NCBI GenBank assembly: GCA_023702235.1
Contig: JAMQCR010000003.1
Span: 768,501 to 832,500, forward strand
Reading direction: 5' to 3'
Source: Neobacillus pocheonensis
GTDB lineage: Bacteria; Bacillota; Bacilli; Bacillales; Cytobacillaceae
DNA: 64,000 nucleotides
Positions within the stretch are counted from its first letter, which is position 1; every line of letters begins with the position of its first letter. The translations under genes were made by a program, and so were the position numbers. Shown here one piece after another: positions 28,978 to 38,888 of this stretch. The notes under the pieces were generated by a model that was not told where the DNA came from, made no database searches, and was given only the letters and a program-made list of their open reading frames with translations.

Positions 28978-29799
28978 TTGGATATTTCGGTTGTTATTCC
29001 TACGTACAATCGTGCGAATCTTCTTCCAAAAGCAGTTAAGAGTGTCCTCGAGCAAAACCACCAATCGATAGAAATTATTATAGTCGATGATTTATCAACA
29101 GATAATACTAAGGAAGTCATAGCATCATTTCAAAATGAGAAAATTAAATATGTGGTTAATTCTCGTGCTAAAGGGGCAAATGGGGCGAGAAATACTGGGG
29201 TTTTGATGGCAAAGGGAAAGTATATTGCTTTCCAAGACAGCGATGATATTTGGTTGCCAACAAAAATCGAAAAACAATTGAAATATATGGAAGAGAATAC
29301 AGAAGTGGATATGTGTTTTTGTAGCTTGAATATTGATGATTTTTCAAGGGTCGTACCCAATAGAAAGGTTGAGTCTGAAGAAATTCATGCCCAACTTAAA
29401 AGAGGAAATTTTATTAGTACGCAAACAATCTTTGTAAAAGCTGAAATTGCCAAAGAAATTCTTTTTGACGAAAAACTCATGCGATTTCAGGATTGGGATT
29501 TCTGTTTAAGGCTCTCGGAAAAGTATAAAGTGCATCACATAGACGAAGTTCTTGCGGTAGCTGAAGTGCAAAATGATAGTATCGGCAAACAAGTCAATCA
29601 AGCGGAAGCATTAAAACAATTTTTTGATAAATTTCCAGATTTAAAAGATGAGAATTTAATTACGAAATCGTTCCAACATTTTGTAGTGTCCCATAGAGAT
29701 AAGAAAAATGGGAACATGTTTTTATCAAACATTCATTATGCAAAATACTTTTCTTATCAATTCATTGATAAAGTGTTTAATCGGAGGAATAGATTATGA
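28978..29799 (+). CDS. GT2 family glycosyltransferase
   Basis: GT-A glycosyltransferase of 273 aa: ISVVIPTYNRANLLPKAV, IIVDDLSTDNT, GANGARNTGVLMAKGKYIAFQDSDDIW with the DxDD metal site, and FQDWDFCLRLSEKY on the acceptor side. TTG at 28978 behind AAAGGATGTG is the best start; the ATG at 28942 has no ribosome binding site. Its stop overlaps the ugd start as ATGA, so it is coupled to UDP-glucuronate supply and might be the glucuronosyltransferase (inference). Confidence 0.82.
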   Translation: MDISVVIPTYNRANLLPKAVKSVLEQNHQSIEIIIVDDLSTDNTKEVIASFQNEKIKYVVNSRAKGANGARNTGVLMAKGKYIAFQDSDDIWLPTKIEKQLKYMEENTEVDMCFCSLNIDDFSRVVPNRKVESEEIHAQLKRGNFISTQTIFVKAEIAKEILFDEKLMRFQDWDFCLRLSEKYKVHHIDEVLAVAEVQNDSIGKQVNQAEALKQFFDKFPDLKDENLITKSFQHFVVSHRDKKNGNMFLSNIHYAKYFSYQFIDKVFNRRNRL

Positions 29800-31118
29800 G
29801 AATTGGTGTGGTAGGAACTGGGTACGTGGGGTCAGTACAGGGGGTAATACTCGCTGAATTTGGCTTGGATGTCATTTGTATGGATGTCATAGAAGAAAAA
29901 ATTGCCTTGCTGCTTCAAGGTAAAGTCCCAATTTATGAACCAGGCTTAAAAGAAATTATGGATAAAAATGTCGCAGCCGGAAGAATCCTATTTACCACGG
30001 ATGTAAAGTATACAGTTGAAAGTTCGGATGTTATTTTTATTGCTGTTGGAACACCACCTAAAGATGATGGAAGTGCGGATTTAAAATATGTCCTTGAGGT
30101 TGCCCAAAACATTGGTAAATACATAAATGGCTATAAAGTAATTGTAAATAAGTCTACCGTTCCCGTTGGTACTGCTCAACTCGTTAAAGAGACCATACAA
30201 ACCGTTCTAAATGAACGCAACATGGAGTATCCTTTTGATATCGTCTCGAATCCTGAGTTCTTACGTGAAGGAAAAGCAGTGGGTGATTGTTTAAAACCTG
30301 ATCGAGTGGTGATTGGTTTTGATAGTGATCGTGCCGCTGAAGTCATGAAGAAAGTATACGATGTTTTATATATTAATGAAACACCCTTCATTTTTACAGA
30401 TATTGAAACGGCTGAAACAATAAAATATGCATCCAATGCATTTTTGGCAGTAAAAATTTCCTTCATTAATGAAATGGCTTTATTAGCTGAAAAGGTTGGA
30501 GCAAATGTTCAAGAAATTGCGCGGGCGATGGGAATGGATGGACGCATTTCTCCAAAGTTTTTACATGCTGGACCCGGGTATGGAGGGTCTTGTTTCCCAA
30601 AAGACACAAAAGCCATCGTTGATATTGGTCGAAAGTACGGTGAGGAATTAAAAGTAATCCAAGGCGCTATTGAGGCAAATGAAAAGCAAAAGCAGCGTAT
30701 GGTTGAAAAAATCGTTAACCGAATGAATGGGGTTAAAGGTAAAACCATTGCCATATTAGGTTTATCCTTTAAGCCGGAAACAGATGATATGAGGGATGCA
30801 CCAAGTATTGACATTATTAATGGGCTAGTAAAAAATGGTGCGAGAATTAAAGCCTATTGTCCTCAAGGGATGAAAGAAGCAAAATGGCGGTTAGCAACTA
30901 TTGAAGAGCATATTCAGTATTGTGAAAATGAGTATGATGCGGTTCAAAATGCGGACGCTACGGTTTTTATCACTGAATGGCATCAATTCCGTGGAATGTC
31001 GCTACAACGAATGAAGGACATAATGAAGGGTGACTTTGTCTTTGACCTTCGTAATATTCATGTGAAAGACAGACACGTTCGTACTATGTTCAATTATTGT
31101 CCGTTAGGGAGAAATTAA
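29796..31118 (+). CDS. ugd: UDP-glucose 6-dehydrogenase
   Basis: Oxidises UDP-glucose to UDP-glucuronate with two NAD+; cytoplasmic. It has an N-terminal Rossmann motif GVVGTGYVGSVQG, STVPVGT, the NPEFLREG block, the catalytic cysteine in GPGYGGSCFPKD (about residue 260) and the C-terminal GLSFKPETDDMRDAPS that binds UDP-sugar. 440 aa, family length. It lies between two GT2 genes with a 4-bp overlap upstream and direct abutment downstream, so the polymer made here should contain glucuronate. B. subtilis TuaD does the same job for teichuronic acid; this locus otherwise does not match the tua operon. Confidence 0.94.
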   Translation: MRIGVVGTGYVGSVQGVILAEFGLDVICMDVIEEKIALLLQGKVPIYEPGLKEIMDKNVAAGRILFTTDVKYTVESSDVIFIAVGTPPKDDGSADLKYVLEVAQNIGKYINGYKVIVNKSTVPVGTAQLVKETIQTVLNERNMEYPFDIVSNPEFLREGKAVGDCLKPDRVVIGFDSDRAAEVMKKVYDVLYINETPFIFTDIETAETIKYASNAFLAVKISFINEMALLAEKVGANVQEIARAMGMDGRISPKFLHAGPGYGGSCFPKDTKAIVDIGRKYGEELKVIQGAIEANEKQKQRMVEKIVNRMNGVKGKTIAILGLSFKPETDDMRDAPSIDIINGLVKNGARIKAYCPQGMKEAKWRLATIEEHIQYCENEYDAVQNADATVFITEWHQFRGMSLQRMKDIMKGDFVFDLRNIHVKDRHVRTMFNYCPLGRN

Positions 31119-32003
31119 ATGGAGAAAGTCGATATATTATTGCCTATTTATAATTCATACGACGAAACCAGAAGCTGCATTGAGAGTATTTTTAACCACA
31201 CCAATATTAACGCATTTAATTTATACTTGTTGGATGACAAAAGTCCTGATGATAATATCGTGGAGTTGACTTCTTATTTTTCTGGAAAATATCCGAATGT
31301 CATTACCATTAGAAACGAAAATAATTTAGGATTTCCCGCAAATGTTAACAATGGATTTTATGTGAGTAAAAATGATGTTATTATTCTTAATAGTGATACA
31401 CTTGTAACGGATGCATGGTTAGAAACACTGGCGGAGGTTGCAAATAGTGAGGAATTGATTGCCGCGGTGAATCCTATGAGCAATTACGGAATCATTTCCG
31501 GTGTACCAACGACGAATAGCACTATTAATGATTTATTTTCATTTGAAGAAATTACTCATGCCTTTCATAAAAATAAACAAAAAGGATATATTGAAACCCC
31601 GTTATTAATTGGATTTTGTATGTATGTGAAGAGAAAGGCGTTAGATTTGGTTGGAACCTTTGATGCAGAAACTTTTAAACGAGGATACGGTGAAGAAACA
31701 GATTGGTGTATGAGGGCAAGAAGGATCGGTCTAAAGCTTGTCGTTTCGAAAGAAGCTTATGTGCATCATATTGGAGGGTCTTCGTTTGGGGCGGATAAAG
31801 AAAAACTCCGTAAAAGGTCAAAGGAAATTCTCTTGCAACGATACCCACAGATTGATTTAGAGTTGGAGCGTTTTGTAAAAAATAGAGATAATCTAAAGGA
31901 AATTAGGAAATATGTAATGAGAGACCTTCCCTATCTTTCAAGAAAAACGGGTAAAATGCTCAAATTAAAAATGATTAAGCACTATATGACCTATAACTTC
32001 TAG
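31119..32003 (+). CDS. GT2 family glycosyltransferase
   Basis: 294-residue GT2 protein: DILLPIYNSYDETRSCI, LLDDKSPDDN, NENNLGFPANVNNGF, IILNSDTLV with the DxD equivalent, FCMYVKRKALDLVGTFD and GYGEETDWCMRARRIG with the EE/D acceptor motif. Similar to rhamnosyl- or galactofuranosyltransferase-like enzymes. It starts at the first base after the ugd stop and ends the operon before a strong bidirectional terminator. No membrane segment. Confidence 0.83.
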   Translation: MEKVDILLPIYNSYDETRSCIESIFNHTNINAFNLYLLDDKSPDDNIVELTSYFSGKYPNVITIRNENNLGFPANVNNGFYVSKNDVIILNSDTLVTDAWLETLAEVANSEELIAAVNPMSNYGIISGVPTTNSTINDLFSFEEITHAFHKNKQKGYIETPLLIGFCMYVKRKALDLVGTFDAETFKRGYGEETDWCMRARRIGLKLVVSKEAYVHHIGGSSFGADKEKLRKRSKEILLQRYPQIDLELERFVKNRDNLKEIRKYVMRDLPYLSRKTGKMLKLKMIKHYMTYNF

Positions 32004-32080
32004 CTTATATTGAAGTTGGGCCTTATCGATTATGACATTACTGGTGGCTGAATCTATCTGAGCTATTTTACATTATCATA

Positions 32081-32109
32081 AAAAAAACCCCAGCGCTGGG
32101 GTTTTTTTT
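32081..32109. terminator. Bidirectional terminator between GT2 and LCP genes
   Basis: AAAAAAACCCCAGC/GCTGGGGTTTTTTTT, nearly perfect palindrome with T runs on both strands, between two convergent genes. Confidence 0.92.
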
Positions 32110-32198
32110 ATTTGTTTATAAATGCTACTGTTGGTAATGTTTGTATTCATATGACTTCGGAGTACTAGTATGGCAATCCGTAATAGTCTCGGGTGCGA

Positions 32199-33212
32199 TT
32201 AATTACTGCTAGTAGTTTCCGTACTTGAATAAATTTTAGCAACGGGATCAGTTGCTAATCCTAATGATTGGCGCATTTCATCCGAAAGGGTTTGTCTTTC
32301 TTGATTACCAACCGATAAGTACCAGATCTTATTAATCGTCTCTCCTGCGCCTTTTATTTCGAGTTTATCAATCGTTTTTGCTGCCGGTTTATAGGAAGAT
32401 TGGATACCGAGCATGTCATTAAATGTTAAATTTGTTTTAATATTATTTTCTAGAGCGGTAAGAATATTATTGTAATTTGTTAATGTTGATAATGATTTAC
32501 CCTTATTGATGATTTTAGAAATGACTTCACGCTGTCTTTCCTGGCGTCCAAAATCACCTAGTGGATCTTGGTGTCTCATTCGAGCATATTCAAGGGCCTG
32601 TAATCCATTTAAGTGCTGTGGACCTGTTTTCAGCGTAACCCCATCCAGCTCAAAAGCATACTTATTATCTACTTCTATTCCGCCAACAGCATTGACGATA
32701 TCTTTAAAGCCTTCCATGTTCACCTTAATATAGTAATCAATTGGCACATTTAAAAAGTTCTCAACTGTATCAATACTTTCTTGAATTCCACCATAGGCGT
32801 AAGCGGCATTAATTTTTTCGATCCGGTCCTTGCTCGGGTTAGACGTATCAATTAACTTTGTCCTTGTGTCACGTGGAATACTTAACATTGTGGTCTTTTT
32901 TGTTTTAGGGTTAACGGTGATGAGGATCATAGAATCAGAACGACCGCTGTCCCCTTTCCGTTCATCCACACCAAGCATTAAGATGGAAATAGGATCCAAA
33001 TGGTTGAATTCTACTTTTGATGTCCGTTTTGCGGAAACATCCCGTGAGAGTGGTTTATTCATTTTATCTACGGCACGAGCGACGTCAGTGTATACATTAT
33101 AAAAATATGCTCCTCCGCCAATTAATAAAATAAGGAGCGCAAAAAGGCTGATGCGAAACCATCGAGGTTTTCTCTTTTTCATCTTCTTTCGAATTGTTCT
33201 AGAATTATCCAT
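32199..33212 (-). CDS. LytR-CpsA-Psr (LCP) family polymer-peptidoglycan ligase
   Basis: Transfers undecaprenyl-PP-linked polymers such as teichoic acid to the C6 of MurNAc in peptidoglycan; TagU (formerly LytR) type. A short basic cytoplasmic head is followed by one transmembrane segment (ISLFALLILLIGGGAYFYNV, about 21-40) and the extracellular LCP domain: ISILMLGVDERKGDSGRSDSMILITV, SIPRDTR, INAAYAYGG, GGIEVDN, LNGLQALEYARMRH and GDFGRQERQREVI. The conserved Arg and Asp residues that hold the pyrophosphate lipid are present. 337 aa. ATG with AAGGGA upstream. It faces the GT2 operon, and it could serve both polymers of this window. Confidence 0.9.
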   Translation of the reverse strand: MDNSRTIRKKMKKRKPRWFRISLFALLILLIGGGAYFYNVYTDVARAVDKMNKPLSRDVSAKRTSKVEFNHLDPISILMLGVDERKGDSGRSDSMILITVNPKTKKTTMLSIPRDTRTKLIDTSNPSKDRIEKINAAYAYGGIQESIDTVENFLNVPIDYYIKVNMEGFKDIVNAVGGIEVDNKYAFELDGVTLKTGPQHLNGLQALEYARMRHQDPLGDFGRQERQREVISKIINKGKSLSTLTNYNNILTALENNIKTNLTFNDMLGIQSSYKPAAKTIDKLEIKGAGETINKIWYLSVGNQERQTLSDEMRQSLGLATDPVAKIYSSTETTSSN

Positions 33213-33347
33213 TCATATAGTTCCCTTCTTTAAAGGTGGAATTTTTGTTAAAAGACAATCATAACCAAAATTATAATATTGTATGTATAGAAGTTCAACT
33301 GGAAATAAAAAAAATCCACCACAAAAGTACAAAGTTTGACAGGAGTC

Positions 33348-33356
33348 TGCTATAAT
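33348..33356 (+). promoter_or_regulatory. Extended -10 (TGCTATAAT) upstream of GT2-wzy unit
   Basis: TGC-TATAAT with TTGACA only 9 bp upstream, too close to be its -35. About 207 bp of leader before the GT2 start at 33563, in which I see no gene or clear RNA structure. Confidence 0.5.
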
Positions 33357-33562
33357 TGATTTTTGTTAAGTTTAGGTCTGTTTTTAAGTTGAATGTTGTC
33401 GTTTTATGTCTTCTCATCGTTTAGTTGAATGAATGTAATTGCATTGAAAAAATAGTAAGTATGAAATTTGCAAATTTTTTTCAAATGCGTAAACATAGAC
33501 GGAAAAAAGTAAAAGTCGTTACACCTAACTGTACCACTAGTATGTAATGGAAGAGTGTGAAA

Positions 33563-34350
33563 ATGATGGCTAATACAAAGGTTGCTATTAGTATTGTGAC
33601 ATATAACAGTAAACATATCTTTAAAGTTCTGGAAAATTTAAAACAAGAATTTGGTCAGGATCCACAATTTCGTTTTGTGATTTTTGATAATAATTCAAAT
33701 GATGAGTATAAAAATCGTTTAAAAGAATATCAGGATTTTGTTGATATTACTTTTTATCATGAAAACAACGGCTTTGGTTTTGGCATAATTATAATTTATT
33801 GCAAGCTACTGAAAAATATTTCTTGGTATTTAATCCTGACATTATTTTGGTTAGGGAAGATTTACTGAAAATGATTGAAATTTTGGATCAGGACGAAACG
33901 ATTTCTTTATTGGTACCGAAAGTACTTAATTCAGACGGAACAACGCAACATTTGATTCGAAATCGTGTTTCTGTGTTTGACTACTTTTTGCGCTTTGTTC
34001 CATTTCAATTTGTGAAAAAAATGTTCGCAGGGCGTTTAGCCTCCTATGAATGCAGGGACCTACCGAATGATAGGAATGTAGATATCCGCATTGGTTCCGG
34101 ATGTTTTATGCTAATACGTGGAAAGGACTTCAAGGAAGTTGGCGGATTTGATGATCGCTATTTTATGTATTTCGAGGATTATGATTTATGTGTGGAGTTG
34201 AAAAAGCGGAACAAGCGGATTGTTTATACGCCTTTTTCAAACGTGACTCACTATTATGAACGTGGTGCCCATAAAAATTCCAACCTATTTAAAATTTTTA
34301 TGAAATCGATGTACAAATACTTTACTAAATGGGGCTGGAAATTGTTCTAA
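33563..34350 (+). CDS. GT2 family glycosyltransferase (frameshifted)
   Basis: Rhamnosyltransferase-like GT2: VAISIVTYNSKHIF, FVIFDNNSNDE, HENNGFGFG, then in the next frame FNPDIILV, GSGCFMLIRGKDFKEVGGFDDRYFMYFEDYDLCVELKKR. The break lies at 33782-33785 where TTTTGGCATAAT needs one more base (TTTTGGCCATAAT) to read GFGHNYNLLQATEKYF. Corrected length is 262 aa, typical of this subfamily. The upstream frame otherwise ends at 33868 in nonsense sequence. ATG at 33563 with GGAAGAG before it. Confidence 0.8.
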
Positions 34351-34399
34351 TAAAATGAGCTGTACTAGATTCGTAGTAAATTTAGGAGAGAGAAAATTT

Positions 34400-35752
34400 A
34401 TGAATAAGTTTGAAAAAATATTATTAACAACCTTTTTTATTGAGCTTTTCGTCGGAGGGGGAGGCAGGCTGATTGATTTTCATGTCATCTCGATTCGCCA
34501 GCTTTTATTTCTGCTCCTTTTACTAACCTATGTGTATCGGATCGTTAAGGAAAAAGCCATTTTCAACAAAGAAATCAATACCTTTTTTCGCTTAACACCG
34601 GTTTCTATTGGTATTTATTGCCTACTTGGCTGGTTTGTTGTGAGCAGTTTAATCGGTTTTGTCCATGGGCATCCAAAAGGTGCAATTATAACAAACTTTT
34701 TAAGAGTTACCTTTTTTGTGCTTTATTTTCCATTGGCATACTATATTTCCAAAGACAGATTTCCGGTCAAACGAATTATTACGATTTTAAAATATAGCGC
34801 CTTAGCGGTTGCGATATTTACGATTACGGTATCTTTGTTAGGGAAAACTATTTTTAGTGGGAATAACTTCCGACCTTTTTATGATTTTATGAACTGGATG
34901 ATGAATGATGACTTGTTTTTTAGACCAAGCAACAGCGTTTTCTACAAGAGCCATTTTTACGTCCTAGTGGGTGTCGTTCTTTCTATGAATGACTTATTAA
35001 ATAAGAAATTCACAAAAAGCGATTTGGCGATTGTGATATTGGGTGGATTTTCATTGATATGGTCAGAAACACGAGGATTTTTACTTGCGTTTATGCTCAT
35101 TGTTTTCTTGATTATCGTATTAGATATGAAAATCATTGTTGATCCGCTTAAAGGATTATCAAAAAAACTTCAGAAATTAATTCAATCCAAGCAATTTATT
35201 AAGAAATTTGTGATTTTACTTGTGATTATGGTGGCAGTTCCATTTTTGTTTCAAAATATGACACTGGAACGTTTCGGAAACACCACGATTGACCAAACAT
35301 CGACGACTAATGTTAAGGGTCATAAAAACCAAGAAACACAAGTAAACGATGTAAGTGTAAATGCCCGGATGAAATTCATTGTTGCTTCAAAGGACATCTT
35401 GAAGCATCCGACAAACCTCGTTTTTGGGACAGGCTATGGAACAACGATTGCTGGAAGAATCACTGGGATTGAAATGAGTTTCCTTCAAATTCTTGTGGAG
35501 CAAGGAATCATTGGATTTGCCACTTGGTTGTTTTTGTTTTTCATTTTTTATTACAATTATTATGTTGCGTATAAAAAAGGTTACAAGTTGACCACTTTAG
35601 ATATATCGTTGATGGCGACATTTATGGGCATATTATTATTAACGAATATAAATCCATTTATTAATAATCCAATTGGGATTGGCTTTTTCTTAATACTGCT
35701 TGTGATTTCGCAAAATAAGAAGCAGTTTAGATTAAAAGAGGAATTCGAATGA
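34400..35752 (+). CDS. Wzy-type O-antigen/polysaccharide polymerase (O-antigen ligase family)
   Basis: 450-residue membrane protein with about ten hydrophobic segments and one larger hydrophilic loop (about residues 290-345) before the final segments, the topology of Wzy/WaaL proteins. The loop carries RFGNTTIDQTS and MKFIVASKDILKHPTNLVFGTGYGTT, where the family has its periplasmic Arg/His residues. It probably polymerises repeat units flipped by the Wzx-like protein at 27 kb. I start at ATG 34400 behind GGAGAGAG. The next GT2 starts inside the last codons (ATGA overlap). Confidence 0.8.
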   Translation: MNKFEKILLTTFFIELFVGGGGRLIDFHVISIRQLLFLLLLLTYVYRIVKEKAIFNKEINTFFRLTPVSIGIYCLLGWFVVSSLIGFVHGHPKGAIITNFLRVTFFVLYFPLAYYISKDRFPVKRIITILKYSALAVAIFTITVSLLGKTIFSGNNFRPFYDFMNWMMNDDLFFRPSNSVFYKSHFYVLVGVVLSMNDLLNKKFTKSDLAIVILGGFSLIWSETRGFLLAFMLIVFLIIVLDMKIIVDPLKGLSKKLQKLIQSKQFIKKFVILLVIMVAVPFLFQNMTLERFGNTTIDQTSTTNVKGHKNQETQVNDVSVNARMKFIVASKDILKHPTNLVFGTGYGTTIAGRITGIEMSFLQILVEQGIIGFATWLFLFFIFYYNYYVAYKKGYKLTTLDISLMATFMGILLLTNINPFINNPIGIGFFLILLVISQNKKQFRLKEEFE

Positions 35753-36584
35753 AAATAACGATGGTTGTTGTTTTATACAAGCAGAAGCCAGAAGAAAGTA
35801 AAACGTTCCTTACCTTAAAACAAACCTTGTTTGCTAAAAATGAGGGTTTAAAAGATATTGAGTTGATTTTGTATGATAATAGCCCAGAAAAACAAGCTTT
35901 CTCCCCTCTCGATTACGAGGGGCTACATATCACGTACATCCATGATTCACGGAACTTAGGGATTGCCACGGCCTATAACCATGCTTGGACAAAAGCAAAA
36001 GCAAATGGCAGCCAGTGGCTGCTTCTCTTAGACCACGATACGGAATTAACCGATACCTATATTAATCAGGTAGTAACCTTACGGGAGTTTGCAAAAGAGG
36101 TTGCAGCGATTGTACCGAAGATCAATAGTGAAAACCAGATGATTTCGCCCGTCTATAGCCACTCACTCCGGCCATTAACAGAAGAAGGCCAAAGGCAGGG
36201 CTACAGGAGCAGCCGGTCATGGCCATTAATTCCGGCGCCTTAATTCGCATAGAATTCTTAAATAAAATTGGTGGATTTAATGAGAGTTTTCCGTTGGATT
36301 ATCTTGACCATTGGTTGTTTTTTGAGATTTATGAAAGTGGCTGTAAGGTTTGGCTGCTCGATGTGGCGCTTGACCATGAATTGTCAGTAATGGACTATAG
36401 CAGGGTATCCTTGAAACGCTACCAAAGCATTTTGGATTCAGAAATGAGTTTTTACCAAAATTATAAAAGAGACCTTTATCAAGCCTATCGAAATCAATTG
36501 GCTAAACGTTTTCTTAAGCAAGCTTTAACGGTGAAAAACAAGAAAATTGCCTTATACACCTTAAAACGGCTATTTTCGATGTAA
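35749..36584 (+). CDS. GT2 family glycosyltransferase (frameshifted)
   Basis: GT2 protein of the rhamnosyltransferase type: MVVVLYKQKPEESKT, LILYDNSPEKQ, DSRNLGIATAYNHAW, LLLLDHDTELT and, in the second frame, MAINSGALIRIEFLNKIGGFNESFPLDYLDHWLFFEIYESG. The frame changes at 36198-36202: GGCAGGGCTACAGG needs one more C (GGGCC read as GGGC) to read QGLQEQPVMAINSG. Corrected length 278 aa. ATGA overlap with the polymerase gene. Confidence 0.8.
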
Positions 36585-36596
36585 AGGAGTTTACAA

Positions 36597-37304
36597 ATGA
36601 GATTATCTGTTTGTATGGCAACCTATAATGGAGCGGAGTTTGTTGTTCGGCAGCTAGATACCGTTTTAAAACAGCTAGGTCCGGATGATGAAGTGATTGT
36701 GGTTGATGACCGCTCCAAAGACAACACCGTACAACTCATTAAAGACACGTATGGAAGCCGCGTTCAGGTTACCGTGAATGATCAAAACGTAGGTGCAATT
36801 AAAAGCTTCGAAAAGGCGATATCTTTGGCACAAGGAGATATCCTTTTTCTATGTGACCAGGATGATTTATGGGAAGATGAGAAAGTGAAAACCGTATTAA
36901 AAGCATTTGAGGAGCAGGGTGCTGAGCTCGTCCTCCATGATGCTTATGTTGTGGACGGGAAACTGGATATTATTCATCCATCCTGGAATGATTACAACCA
37001 TAACAACATAAACCAAGGAATAGTTGGGAATATTTTAAAAAACGCCTATACAGGAGCCTTTATGGCATTTAAGAGGGAAATAGTTCCCTTGATCCTTCCA
37101 TTTCCAGCTTCGATTGAAATGCATGATCAATGGATCGCCCTTGTCTGTATGATGAAAAAGAAGAAAGTTGTCTTTATCAATCGGCCACTCATGAAGTATG
37201 TCCGTCATGGCGGCAATGTAACCGGAATGAAGAAACGCTCGTTAACTGCACAATTAAAAGGGCGCTTGCGGATGATTTCTTCCATTGCGGGTTATAAACG
37301 ATAA
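36597..37304 (+). CDS. GT2 family glycosyltransferase, RgpB/rhamnosyltransferase-like
   Basis: 235-residue GT2 enzyme: LSVCMATYNGAEFVVRQLDTVL, IVVDDRSKDNTV, NVGAIKSFEKAI, ILFLCDQDDLWEDEKV and HDQWIALVCMMKKKKVVFI. The CDQDDLW block with a following HD-W motif is typical of alpha-rhamnosyltransferases of the RgpB type, consistent with the rmlACBD genes that follow 120 bp downstream. AAAGGAG precedes the ATG. Last gene of the wzy unit. Confidence 0.85.
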   Translation: MRLSVCMATYNGAEFVVRQLDTVLKQLGPDDEVIVVDDRSKDNTVQLIKDTYGSRVQVTVNDQNVGAIKSFEKAISLAQGDILFLCDQDDLWEDEKVKTVLKAFEEQGAELVLHDAYVVDGKLDIIHPSWNDYNHNNINQGIVGNILKNAYTGAFMAFKREIVPLILPFPASIEMHDQWIALVCMMKKKKVVFINRPLMKYVRHGGNVTGMKKRSLTAQLKGRLRMISSIAGYKR

Positions 37305-37424
37305 CATTACTTTTTTGTTACATTTTTATAACTGTTATTCATTTTCTACACACCTTCATTATAATGGAGGGAGTATTTTGGCGGTATTTGTAGATTTATT
37401 TTAAAAGCAGAGGAGTTGGCTAAA

Positions 37425-38306
37425 ATGAAAGGAATTATTCTAGCGGGTGGCAGTGGTACAAGACTTTATCCGTTAACAAAGGTTGTTTCCAAACAGTTAT
37501 TACCGGTTTATGATAAACCAATGATTTATTATCCATTATCCGTCTTGATGTTAGCCGGGATTAAGGATATTTTGATTATTTCAACACCAGAAGATACAGC
37601 TCGATTTGAACAAAGCTTAGGTGATGGATCAGATTTAGGAATGAACTTTACATATAAAATCCAGCCCCATCCAGGCGGATTAGCACAGGCCTTTATCTTA
37701 GGTGATGAGTTTATCGGTGATGATAATGTAGCCCTTGTGCTAGGAGATAACATTTTTTATGGTCATGGATTAACAGACCTTTTACGAAATGCAGCAGCTC
37801 GAGAAACGGGGGCTACGGTTTTTGGTTATTATGTAAACGATCCAGAACGTTTCGGCGTTGTAGAGTTTAATGATAACGGAAAAGCGATTTCGATTGAAGA
37901 GAAGCCTGAGATTCCAAAATCGAATTATGCCGTGACTGGTCTTTATTTCTACGATAATCGCGTTGTTGATATTGCCAAAAGCATTCAACCTTCGTCACGT
38001 GGTGAGTTAGAAATCACCGATATTAATAAAGCGTATCTTGAAATGGGTGAGCTTAGTGTCGAACTTCTTGGCCGTGGCTATGCTTGGTTAGACACTGGCA
38101 CACATGCCTCTCTTTTAGAAGCATCTCAATTTATCGAAACAGTTGAAAAACGACAATCATTAAAAATTGCTTGTCTTGAAGAGATTGCCTACAAAATGGG
38201 ATATATTACAAAGGAAAAGCTTGTCGAGCTTGCCGAGCCATTAAAGAAAAACCAATATGGACAATATTTAATTAAAATTGCAAACCAAGAAAGTATTCTT
38301 AAGTGA
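37425..38306 (+). CDS. rmlA: Glucose-1-phosphate thymidylyltransferase
   Basis: First step to dTDP-L-rhamnose: dTTP plus glucose-1-phosphate gives dTDP-glucose. Signature ILAGGSGTRLYPLT at residues 5-18, KQLLPVYDKPMIYYPL, LVLGDNIFYG with the metal-binding Asp, VEEKP-type IEEKPEIPKSNYAVTGLYFYD and AWLDTGTHASLLEAS. 293 aa. I start at ATG 37425 with GAGGAG upstream, three codons inside the longest frame. TATAAT at 37360-37365 may be its promoter. First gene of a tight rmlA-C-B-D operon. Confidence 0.95.
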   Translation: MKGIILAGGSGTRLYPLTKVVSKQLLPVYDKPMIYYPLSVLMLAGIKDILIISTPEDTARFEQSLGDGSDLGMNFTYKIQPHPGGLAQAFILGDEFIGDDNVALVLGDNIFYGHGLTDLLRNAAARETGATVFGYYVNDPERFGVVEFNDNGKAISIEEKPEIPKSNYAVTGLYFYDNRVVDIAKSIQPSSRGELEITDINKAYLEMGELSVELLGRGYAWLDTGTHASLLEASQFIETVEKRQSLKIACLEEIAYKMGYITKEKLVELAEPLKKNQYGQYLIKIANQESILK

Positions 38307-38315
38307 GGTAAGAAC

Positions 38316-38876
38316 ATGAATGTAATCGAGACGAAATTATCCGGAGTGAAAATTCTAGAACCTAAAGTATTTGGCGACCACCGCGGATACTTTATGGAAA
38401 GCTATAATAAAGATTTATTCGAACAATTAGGTTTACACTATGACTTTGTACAGGATAACCAATCCTTATCTGCTCCGGTTGGTACATTAAGAGGCTTACA
38501 TTTTCAGTTAAATCCTAAAGCACAAACGAAAGTGGTACGCTGCGTAACGGGGGCAATCTATGATGTGGCAGTCGACATTCGCGAAGGTTCCCCAACCTAC
38601 GGTCAATGGGTAGGTGTGATTTTAAGCGAGCATAATAAACGCCAGCTTTTAGTACCTAAAGGCTTTGCTCACGGCTTTTGCACATTGGTGCCTGATACTA
38701 CAGTAGCTTATAAGGTAGATGAATATTATTCACCTGAGCATGACGGCGGAATCCTTTGGAATGATCCAGATTTAGGAATCGATTGGCCAGCAACGAATCC
38801 AATCCTTTCTGAAAAAGATACAAAACACCCTAGATTAAGTGAAGCAACAAATCTTAATTTTGTTTTTGAAAAATAG
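38316..38876 (+). CDS. rmlC: dTDP-4-dehydrorhamnose 3,5-epimerase
   Basis: Epimerises C3 and C5 of dTDP-4-keto-6-deoxyglucose. Cupin-fold protein of 186 aa with GDHRGYFMESYN, VQDNQSLS, GTLRGLHFQ with the catalytic His, AIYDVAVDIREGSPTYGQWVG and LLVPKGFAHGFCTL. Nine bp after rmlA; GAGGTAAG ribosome binding site. The order rmlA-C-B-D matches many Gram-positive surface polysaccharide loci. Confidence 0.95.
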   Translation: MNVIETKLSGVKILEPKVFGDHRGYFMESYNKDLFEQLGLHYDFVQDNQSLSAPVGTLRGLHFQLNPKAQTKVVRCVTGAIYDVAVDIREGSPTYGQWVGVILSEHNKRQLLVPKGFAHGFCTLVPDTTVAYKVDEYYSPEHDGGILWNDPDLGIDWPATNPILSEKDTKHPRLSEATNLNFVFEK

Positions 38877-38888
38877 GAGGCAAGCTTT

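Noticed and set aside
33336..33356. TTGACA plus TATAAT as a standard promoter
   Set aside because: The spacer is only 9 bp; only the extended -10 is retained.
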